Shown here: positions 1 to 4,888 of the stretch, in pieces
Layout of the letters: the number at the start of each line of letters is the position of its first letter
How positions within the stretch are numbered: position 1 is the stretch's first letter
Origin: an uncultured Phenylobacterium sp.
GTDB taxonomy: Bacteria > Pseudomonadota > Alphaproteobacteria > Caulobacterales > Caulobacteraceae
Assembly (NCBI GenBank): GCA_945952175.1
Contig: CAMFHW010000282.1
Coordinates: forward strand, 1 to 5,888
Length of the DNA stretch: 5,888 nucleotides
Reading direction: 5' to 3'
The notes under the pieces: generated by a model
What the model saw: only the letters and a program-made list of their open reading frames with translations
Told to the model about the DNA's origin: nothing
The model's database searches: none
Translations under genes and position numbers: made by a program

Positions 1-355
1 GCGGAACCTCGGTCCCGTCGTCGCGGATGAGGGTGAAGCTGGTGCCGGCCTTGGCGACCTCGGCCTCGTGCAGCGGGATGTCCTGGAAATAGGTCCCGTT
101 CTCGCCGGCGGGTTTCAGGCCGGCGGCCTTGAAGCGGTCGGCGACCAGCTGGGCGGCGCGGTCATAGGCGGGGGAGGCGACATCGCGGCCCTCCATGTCG
201 TCGCCGGCCAGGGCTTCGGTCGCATGCCACCAGGCCCGGGTGTCAGGATCCTTGATCTCCTTGTCGCGCGGGTGGGCCGGCGCCGCGAGGGCCGGAGCGG
301 CGAGGAGGGTCAACAGCGAGGCGAGGGCGATGACGCGCGGGGAGATTCTGGGCAT
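1..355 (-). CDS. Exported M28-family zinc metallopeptidase, N-terminal part only
   Basis: The first 118 residues are visible; the gene continues past the left edge. Residues 1-24 form a Sec-type signal peptide: a short basic start (MPRISPR), a hydrophobic core (VIALASLLTLLAA) and an Ala-rich cleavage region (PALAAPA). The protein therefore probably acts in the periplasm or outside the cell. Residues 48-84 (ALAGDDMEGR, then YDRAAQLVADRFKAAGLKPAG) match the N-terminal 'L-x-D-x-M-EGR ... AA-x-YIA-x-x-F-x-x-x-GL-x-P-x-G' signature of bacterial M28 aminopeptidases that usually carry an inserted PA domain. The family removes N-terminal residues from peptides with two zinc ions. The zinc ligands lie beyond the window, so activity cannot be judged. 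The ATG at 355 is chosen because it gives a complete signal peptide; I see no strong ribosome binding site. The gene is divergent from the thioesterase. The family call is fairly firm; the substrate is unknown. Confidence 0.8.
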   Translation of the reverse strand, partial: MPRISPRVIALASLLTLLAAPALAAPAHPRDKEIKDPDTRAWWHATEALAGDDMEGRDVASPAYDRAAQLVADRFKAAGLKPAGENGTYFQDIPLHEAEVAKAGTSFTLIRDDGTEVP

Positions 356-455
356 GGCGAGCGTGACTATCGACGCCTCAGCGTCCGGCGCAAGACGCCC
401 CGACTTTACCGTACGGATAATGGACGGACGCCCTGGCCTGGGTCAGACTGGGCCC
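356..455. promoter_or_regulatory. Divergent intergenic region, likely promoters for both flanking genes
   Basis: These 100 bp separate the divergent starts of the M28 peptidase and the thioesterase and must hold promoter information for at least one of them. The only AT-richer patch is 404-421, which contains the 8-bp palindrome CCGTACGG (409-416) with partly matching flanks (TT at 405-406 against AA at 419-420). GATAAT at 416-421 resembles a rightward -10 hexamer, but I see no good -35 about 17 bp upstream. The role as an intergenic regulatory region is reasonable. The exact promoter or operator is a guess. Confidence 0.3.
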
Positions 456-1286
456 ATGCCCGACGATTTGACGCTCAGCCACCCGCTCGACGCCGCCCTG
501 CGCCTGGAGGCCCTTGGAGAGGGGCGTTTCCGGGGCCGCACCTCGCCCGCCTACTGGAACATGGCCGGACCGTTCGGCGGGATCACCGGGGCCCTGATGC
601 TGAAGGCCGTGCTGGATCATCCGCAGCGGCGCGGCCGGCCGGTGGCCCTGACGGTGAATTTCTGCGGCGCGGTCGCGGAGGGGGAGTTCCAGATCGCCGT
701 CAGCCTGATGCGTGACGGCAAGTCGACCCAGCACTGGAACGTCGAGATGCGGCAGGAGGGCCGGGGCGTGGCGACCACCGCCAGCGCCGTAACGGGGGCC
801 GAGCGCGAGACCTGGGTCCACCAGGCGGCGACGCCGCCGGTCGTGCCGCGGCCGGAGGCGCTGGCGCGGATGGACCTGACCGGGCGCACGGGCTGGCTGC
901 ACCAGTACGAGATGCGCTACGCGACCGGCGAGCCTCGGTGGACGCCGCGCACCGTGCCGGAGGTGCGCAGCGGGCTTTCGCAGATGTGGGTGCGCGACGT
1001 GCCGAACCGGCCGCTGGACTATCCGGCGCTGGCGGCGCTGAGCGACAGCTTCATCATCCGCCTGCTGGTGGTGCGTGGCGACCTGCCGCCCGTGGCCACG
1101 GCGACGCTCACCACCTATTTCCTCGCCAACCCGGCCGGGCTCGAGCGGCAGGGCGCGGGCTACCTGCTGGGCGTGGCCGACACCAAGGCCTTCCAGCACG
1201 GCTTCCACGACCAGTCCGCCGAACTCTGGAGCGAGGACGGCGAACTGCTGGCGGTCTCGCACCAGGTGGTGTGGTTCAAGCAGTAG
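456..1286 (+). CDS. Acyl-CoA thioesterase-like protein (TesB-type double hotdog)
   Basis: The protein has 276 residues, close to the usual size of TesB-like double-hotdog thioesterases, which hydrolyse acyl-CoA to free acid and CoA in the cytoplasm. The N-terminal hotdog contains the helix region PFGGITGALMLKAVL (39-53) and then ALTVNFCGAV and the strand around STQHWNVEM (90-98). The C-terminal hotdog runs from about residue 160 to the end. Candidate catalytic residues, by analogy with the Asp/Thr/Gln set of TesB, are D197 (LSDSF), a Thr in TATLTTYF (215-222) and Q253 (HDQSAELW). The ATG at 456 is preferred because MPDDLTLSHPLDAALRLE begins the conserved fold. An in-frame ATG at 420 would add 12 residues, and an ATG at 195 would overlap the opposing peptidase gene. 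No convincing Shine-Dalgarno precedes either 420 or 456. The natural acyl substrate is unknown, and nothing nearby suggests one. Confidence 0.8.
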   Translation: MPDDLTLSHPLDAALRLEALGEGRFRGRTSPAYWNMAGPFGGITGALMLKAVLDHPQRRGRPVALTVNFCGAVAEGEFQIAVSLMRDGKSTQHWNVEMRQEGRGVATTASAVTGAERETWVHQAATPPVVPRPEALARMDLTGRTGWLHQYEMRYATGEPRWTPRTVPEVRSGLSQMWVRDVPNRPLDYPALAALSDSFIIRLLVVRGDLPPVATATLTTYFLANPAGLERQGAGYLLGVADTKAFQHGFHDQSAELWSEDGELLAVSHQVVWFKQ

Positions 1287-1297
1287 CTCGGCGCATT

Positions 1298-1384
1298 CCT
1301 CTCCCCCTGCAGGGGGAGAGGTTAGGTGAGGGGGCTGGCGCTTCCGAAAGAACCCTCACCTTACCTCTCCCGCCTCGCGGGAGA
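1298..1384. repeat. Nested REP-like palindromic intergenic element
   Basis: Three symmetric units are nested here. First, 1298-1321 is a perfect 24-bp palindrome with half-site CCTCTCCCCCTG. Second, 1314-1332 and 1353-1371 form 19-bp inverted arms with a single mismatch (T1323 against T1362) around a 20-nt centre. Third, TCTCCCGC (1366-1373) pairs with GCGGGAGA (1377-1384) across CTC. The two arms carry the same core motif, GAGAGGTTAGGTGAGGG on the left and its near complement on the right. This is the layout of a paired REP/BIME-type intergenic repeat. Similar 'CCCTCACC...CCTCTCCC' units are, from memory, common between genes in GC-rich proteobacteria including Caulobacter relatives. It sits between two convergent genes, where it could fold in transcripts of either strand. 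No transposase gene accompanies it. Confidence 0.7.
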
Positions 1385-1404
1385 AGAAGCGGCTGCGCCG
1401 CTTC
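1379..1404 (-). terminator. Candidate intrinsic terminator of the methyltransferase gene
   Basis: Reading leftward, six bases after the methyltransferase stop codon, GAAGCGGC and GCCGCTTC (1397-1404 and 1386-1393) form an 8-bp GC-rich stem with a 3-nt GCA loop. The following transcript tail, TTCTCCC (1385-1379), is only moderately U-rich, so efficiency is uncertain. On the plus strand the same hairpin is followed by GGCCCC, so it is unlikely to terminate thioesterase transcription by itself. It directly abuts the REP-like repeat and may belong to the same element. Confidence 0.4.
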
Positions 1405-1410
1405 GGCCCC

Positions 1411-2178
1411 TCAGAGCCAATCGAGGCCCGACCGGCCGCGCAGGATCGCCTCGGCCTCGTCGGTGTGCTTGGCGCCGTCGCGCGGGTGGAGCACCAGCGG
1501 GGGCAGCAGGCGCAGCGGCGCCTTGCCGGTCTTGACCGCGCGCACCAGGACCCGCTTGGCCGGCGCGTCGGCATGGGGGTGGATCGGGCGCACCTGGAAC
1601 GAGCCGCACTTGGGCGCCAGCAGGGCCAGCAGGTCGGCGAGGCGTTCGGCCTGGTGGACGATCGTCAGGCTCCCGCCCTCGCGCACCGACTTGGACAGGA
1701 ATCCGGTCCAGGCGGCGATCCCGTCGTCGGCCATCCAGGCCTCGCGCTTGGCCGGATGGGGCGCGCGCAATGTCGCAGGGTCATCGAAGAACGGCGGGTT
1801 GGAGATGGCGGCGTCGAAGGGCGCGAGACCCAGGCGCGAGAACGGCGAGGCGATGTCGGCCTCCAGGATCTCGACGCGGTCGGCGAGGCCGTTGGCCCGG
1901 GCGTTGTGGCGGGCGAGGGCGGCGGCTCCGGCGTTCCGTTCGACGCCGGTGAAGCGCACGTTCGGCCGGCGAAAGGCCGCGGCCAGCAAGGCCCCGCCGG
2001 CGCCGCAGCCGGCCTCGATCACCCGCGCCCCCTCCGGCGCGTCGCACGCGGCCGCCAGCAGGGCCGCGTCCAGCCCCGCGCGATAGCCCTTGGCCGGCTG
2101 GGCCAGGGTCAGGCGGCCGTCCAGCAGGCGGTCCTGCGTATGGGTCTGCGGATCTGGCGGGGCGTCGGTGGGCGTCAT
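1411..2178 (-). CDS. trmN6: TrmN6/YfiC-like tRNA1(Val) adenine-N6 methyltransferase
   Basis: The protein has 255 residues and a Rossmann-type SAM-dependent methyltransferase fold. The family feature GYRAGLDAALLAA (31-43) corresponds to the 'GYRxxxDAxLLA' stretch ahead of the SAM-binding loop in COG4123. Motif I is VIEAGCGAGG (53-62), with acidic motif II residue E80 (FTGVE). NPPF (127-130) is the signature of N6-adenine or N5-glutamine methyltransferases. Known family members methylate A37 of tRNA1(Val). That substrate is inferred from family membership; other N6-adenine or rRNA substrates remain possible. The ATG at 2178 is chosen because the domain begins soon after it and AAGGA (complement of 2182-2186) lies just upstream, at a tight 3-nt spacing. 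A longer frame starting at 2391 would run into the coding region of the divergent polyprenyl synthase and adds low-complexity sequence. The 3' end abuts a terminator-like hairpin. Confidence 0.82.
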   Translation of the reverse strand: MTPTDAPPDPQTHTQDRLLDGRLTLAQPAKGYRAGLDAALLAAACDAPEGARVIEAGCGAGGALLAAAFRRPNVRFTGVERNAGAAALARHNARANGLADRVEILEADIASPFSRLGLAPFDAAISNPPFFDDPATLRAPHPAKREAWMADDGIAAWTGFLSKSVREGGSLTIVHQAERLADLLALLAPKCGSFQVRPIHPHADAPAKRVLVRAVKTGKAPLRLLPPLVLHPRDGAKHTDEAEAILRGRSGLDWL

Positions 2179-2297
2179 CGATCCTTGCGGAGCCCCGTCC
2201 GCGCCTTGTGCATTCCTTGACCGTGCCTTATCGCGTCCGCATTGTCCCCCGCAAACGGCGCGCTCCCCCAGACGCCGTTCCGAAGACAGGAGTCCTC
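2179..2297. promoter_or_regulatory. Divergent intergenic region between methyltransferase and polyprenyl synthase
   Basis: These 119 bp carry the 5' regions of both genes. On the plus strand, TTGACC (2217-2222) fits a -35 element. The hexamer at the standard 17-bp spacing, CATTGT (2240-2245), is a poor -10 match, so a promoter here is only tentative. AGGAG at 2288-2292 is a clear ribosome binding site for the GTG start at 2298 (5-nt spacing). I see no convincing leftward promoter for the methyltransferase. Confidence 0.35.
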
Positions 2298-3311
2298 GTG
2301 GACGCAGCCAGCGCCGCGGTCGCCCGCAAACCGGTATCCATCGACGGCTTGCTGGTCCTCGCGCGCCCGGACATGGCGGGCGTCGACGCACTCATCCGCG
2401 ACCGGATGCAGAGCCCCGTGGCGGTGATCCCGGCGCTCGCCGAGCACCTGATCGGCGGGTCGGCCAAGCGGCTGCGACCGCTGCTGACCATCGCCGCGGC
2501 ACGCCTGGCCGGGGCGCGCGACGACGCCTGCCTGAAGCTGGCCGCCGCGGTCGAGTTCATCCACACCGCGACCCTGCTGCACGACGATGTGGTCGATTCC
2601 TCCGAGCTGCGCCGCGGCAAGGTGGCGGCCCACCTGATCTGGGGCGCCCCGGCCAGCGTGCTGGTGGGCGACTTCCTGTTCGCCCGTTCGTTCGAGCTGA
2701 TGGTCGAGGCGGGCTCGATGGCGGCGCTGGAGGTGCTGGCCCGGGCCAGCCGGGTGATTTCCGAGGGCGAGGTGCTGCAACTGACGCGCGCCCACGACCT
2801 GAACCTGCCGCAGGAAACCTATCTGGAGATCATCCGGGCCAAGACCGCTGAGCTGTTCGCCGCCGCCGCCGAGGCGGGCGCGATCTCGGCCGGGGCCTCG
2901 GAGGCTCAGGGCAAGGCGCTGCGCCGCTTCGGCCAGGAGTTGGGCCTGGCGTTCCAGCTCGTCGACGACGCGCTCGACTATTCGGGCGAGAGCGCCGAGC
3001 TCGGCAAGAACCCCGGCGACGACTTCCGAGAAGGCAAGGCGACCCTGCCGCTGCTGCTGGCCATCGCCCGCACCGGCGCCGCCGAGAAGGCGTTCTGGGA
3101 CCGCACGGTGGGCCGTCGCGAGCAGACCGAGGCCGACTTCACCCGCGCCCAGGCCCTGATCGCCGAGACCGGCGCCCTGGAGGCGACCCTGGGCCTGGCT
3201 ACGGACTACGCCACCAGCGCCAAGGCCTGCCTGGCGGAATTCGGCGGCTCCAATTCCTGGCGCCCGGCCATGGAAGACCTGGCCGACTTCGCCGTCGCCC
3301 GGCGCAGCTAG
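2298..3311 (+). CDS. ispB: Long-chain polyprenyl diphosphate synthase (octaprenyl/decaprenyl type)
   Basis: This trans-prenyltransferase condenses isopentenyl diphosphate onto an allylic diphosphate to build the ubiquinone side chain. It has 337 residues, the normal length. Visible motifs are GGSAKRLRP (53-61), which binds isopentenyl diphosphate; the first Asp-rich motif DDVVD (96-100); KT around 182-183; FQLVDDALD with the second Asp-rich motif DDALD (223-227); and GKNPGDDFREGKATLPL (236-252). The residue five before DDVVD is Ala91, a small residue as in long-chain enzymes, where farnesyl synthases have a bulky aromatic. Alphaproteobacteria mostly make ubiquinone-10, so decaprenyl is the likely product, but this is inference. 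The GTG at 2298 is preferred over an upstream ATG at 2208 because AGGAG precedes it by 5 nt and the extra 30 residues would be basic, Pro-rich and unlike the family. The stop overlaps that of the convergent hydrolase by 4 bases. Confidence 0.92.
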   Translation: MDAASAAVARKPVSIDGLLVLARPDMAGVDALIRDRMQSPVAVIPALAEHLIGGSAKRLRPLLTIAAARLAGARDDACLKLAAAVEFIHTATLLHDDVVDSSELRRGKVAAHLIWGAPASVLVGDFLFARSFELMVEAGSMAALEVLARASRVISEGEVLQLTRAHDLNLPQETYLEIIRAKTAELFAAAAEAGAISAGASEAQGKALRRFGQELGLAFQLVDDALDYSGESAELGKNPGDDFREGKATLPLLLAIARTGAAEKAFWDRTVGRREQTEADFTRAQALIAETGALEATLGLATDYATSAKACLAEFGGSNSWRPAMEDLADFAVARRS

Positions 3312-4393
3312 GGCTTCGCAAGCGGGCGAACCTTTTCCAGCAGGGCCGCGAAGGTGCGGCCGGGCTCCTCGATCATCGGCAGGTGCGCCGAGTCCTCGAA
3401 CCAGACGACCTCCTTCCGGGGCGCCTTGAGGCGGCCCATCCAGGCCTCCGCGATGGGGGCCGGGGCGGTATAGTCGTAGCGGCCGAGGAACAGGAAGGTC
3501 GGGACCTCCAGGCGGTTCAGGTCCTTCAGGCTGATCTCGGACAGTTGCGGCCACAGCACCTGGATCGAGAAGCCGCTGCCATCGTCCCAGGCCTTGCGGT
3601 CGGCGGCGGTGTATTCGGGCGAGAGCCGCGGAGCGTGGAAATAGAAGTCCGCGTCGTGGCGGTGAGCGGCCAGGCCGCCGTAATAGATCGACCAGCTCCG
3701 CTCGGTGGTCATCTTGTCGATGTCGAGGGGCCCCGTAGCGGTGGGATAGGGCTGCAGCGCCTCCAGTTCGCGGATCGCCTTCTCGTTCTTGTCCTTGCGC
3801 GCCTGCTCGAGGGTCCAGGCCAGCCCCAGCTTCTCGTTCTCGCGGAAGTCGATCACCTGACCCATGCCGATATAGGCGTAGAGCAGGTCGGGGCGCTTGG
3901 CGGCGACCGACAGGCCGACCACCGAGCCCCAGCTGTGGCCCATGACGAACACCTTGCGCTGGCCGTACTTCTTGCGCAGCAGGTCGATCAGCTCGATGGC
4001 GTCGTCCCGGTAGCGGTCCAGCGACATGGTGGGGGCCAGCGCCTTGGTGTCGTTCAGCGGAGAGGAGCGGCCGGCGGCGCGCTGGTCCCACTGGACGACG
4101 GTGAAATAGTCCTCCCACGGGCGTTGGAAGGCCCAGGCGACCGGCATCTCGACCGCGCCCGGCCCGCCATGGATGAACAGGATGATCGGGTTCGAACGAT
4201 CGGCGCCGCGGACGTTCACCACTTGGCGTGCGCCGCCCAGGGTGACCTCGAAGGTCTCCTGCACGCCCTTGGGGTTCACGACCTTCTGGATGTCGGCGAC
4301 GATGGCGCGGCCGGGCTCATAGGGATCCGGCGCCTGGGCGGCGGCGGTCGTGGCGAAGGCCAGGGCGAGGAGGACGGCGGCGATGCGGATCAT
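3308..4393 (-). CDS. Exported alpha/beta hydrolase, prolyl-iminopeptidase-like (S33 group)
   Basis: The protein has 361 residues with a Sec signal peptide at about 1-20 (MIRIAAVLLALAFATTAAAQ), which suggests a periplasmic enzyme. The alpha/beta hydrolase core contains HGGPG (75-79, oxyanion hole), WDQRAAGRS (102-110), the nucleophile elbow GHSWGS (152-157, Ser154), Asp307 in LGRYDY and His337 in DSAHLP. A complete Ser-Asp-His triad is therefore present. HGGPG together with WDQR is typical of proline iminopeptidases and relatives, which cleave N-terminal residues from peptides. The usual DQRG is DQRA here. The cap, about residues 180-285, determines substrate, so an esterase or amide hydrolase role is also possible. 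AAGGGG (complement of 4399-4404), 5 nt before the ATG, supports this start. The gene lies 54 bp downstream of the GNAT gene on the same strand and may be cotranscribed with it. Its stop overlaps the ispB stop. Confidence 0.87.
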   Translation of the reverse strand: MIRIAAVLLALAFATTAAAQAPDPYEPGRAIVADIQKVVNPKGVQETFEVTLGGARQVVNVRGADRSNPIILFIHGGPGAVEMPVAWAFQRPWEDYFTVVQWDQRAAGRSSPLNDTKALAPTMSLDRYRDDAIELIDLLRKKYGQRKVFVMGHSWGSVVGLSVAAKRPDLLYAYIGMGQVIDFRENEKLGLAWTLEQARKDKNEKAIRELEALQPYPTATGPLDIDKMTTERSWSIYYGGLAAHRHDADFYFHAPRLSPEYTAADRKAWDDGSGFSIQVLWPQLSEISLKDLNRLEVPTFLFLGRYDYTAPAPIAEAWMGRLKAPRKEVVWFEDSAHLPMIEEPGRTFAALLEKVRPLAKP

Positions 4394-4398
4394 GGTGG

Positions 4399-4404
4399 CC
4401 CCTT
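4399..4404 (-). promoter_or_regulatory. Ribosome binding site for the alpha/beta hydrolase
   Basis: On the minus strand this reads AAGGGG, five bases ahead of the ATG at 4393. It is one of the stronger Shine-Dalgarno matches in the window. It supports both the chosen start and independent initiation after the 54-bp gap from the preceding gene. Confidence 0.55.
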
Positions 4405-4447
4405 GGTCTGGCCCCCTGTCTAGGACGCGCCCGGCGCCGCCCGCAGC

Positions 4448-4888
4448 TTAAATATCGGCAAGCTCGCGCCGCAGCTCGTGCGACCAGGGCCGGCCCTCGA
4501 CGGGGCCGAAGCCCTGGGCTTCCCAGAACCGCGCCGCGCCGGGATTGCCGGCATGGACGGTGAGCAGGGCGACGCTGTCCCAGGCCTCCTGGATCAGGGC
4601 GCTGGCCAGGGTCCGCGCGACGCCCCCCAGGCGGGCGCGGCGCGCGACATAGAGCCGGCGCATGCGGATAGCCGGCTCGGCGGTCGCTTCCGGCTCCAGG
4701 GTCATGCCGCCGATCCCCACGAGCTCGCCGCCGAGCATGGCGGCGAACAGGGCCTCGAACCGCGTCGAGCCGGTGGCCAGTTCTTCCGCCAGTCGGGCCA
4801 TGTTGCGATGGCCCTCGGCGTCGGCCTCGGCGCGCAGGGCGTCGAAGCCGTCCGGCAGGTCCGTCTCGAGGCGGACGAGCTGCAGCAT
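4448..4888 (-). CDS. GNAT-family N-acetyltransferase, substrate unknown
   Basis: This is a compact 146-residue single-domain protein, the usual GNAT size, predicted to be cytoplasmic. Strand beta4 and motif A run over about 74-102 (IRMRRLYVARRARLGGVARTL and following helix). The acetyl-CoA pyrophosphate loop is R86-L-G-G-V-A91, matching R-x-x-G-x-A. NPGAARFWEAQGF (115-127) is the typical C-terminal motif B region with the 'A-x-x-F-Y/W-x-x-x-GF' pattern. The N-terminal acceptor-binding part (LEADAEGHRNMARLAEEL-like helices, about 10-40) gives no substrate clue. The ATG shares its first base with the last base of the fumC stop (TGATG), which points to translational coupling with fumC. I see no strong ribosome binding site of its own. 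Both small-molecule and protein acetylation are possible, and linkage to fumarase may only reflect shared expression. Confidence 0.85.
   Translation of the reverse strand: MLQLVRLETDLPDGFDALRAEADAEGHRNMARLAEELATGSTRFEALFAAMLGGELVGIGGMTLEPEATAEPAIRMRRLYVARRARLGGVARTLASALIQEAWDSVALLTVHAGNPGAARFWEAQGFGPVEGRPWSHELRRELADI

Noticed and set aside
195..455. N-terminal extension of the thioesterase from the ATG at 195
   Set aside because: It would overlap the divergent peptidase including its signal peptide, and the extra residues are not part of the hotdog fold.
378..1262. A 294-codon minus-strand open frame opposite the thioesterase
   Set aside because: The translation is His/Arg/Gln-rich with no family features, and the plus-strand thioesterase fully accounts for the region.
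938..2086. A 382-codon plus-strand open frame running through the thioesterase, the repeat and the methyltransferase antisense
   Set aside because: It crosses the palindromic repeat and two supported genes in the wrong frames, and has no domain or ribosome binding site.
2179..2391. N-terminal extension of the methyltransferase from 2391
   Set aside because: It would overlap the start of the polyprenyl synthase on the other strand, and the additional 71 residues are Arg/Gly/Pro-rich with no methyltransferase features.
2175..4118. A 647-codon open frame on the minus strand spanning the antisense of ispB and most of the hydrolase
   Set aside because: It covers two well-supported genes in other frames, has Arg/Gly/Ala-rich low-complexity sequence with no recognisable domain, and is what high GC content with few stop codons produces by chance.
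3383..4423. A 346-codon plus-strand open frame opposite the hydrolase
   Set aside because: It is a mirror frame of the hydrolase gene; its translation is repetitive and domain-free, and the hydrolase on the other strand has an intact catalytic triad and signal peptide.
4394..4447. Possible terminator in the GC-rich gap between the GNAT gene and the hydrolase
   Set aside because: The sequence around 4420-4445 is GC-rich but does not form a good complementary stem, and no T tract follows it on the minus strand.
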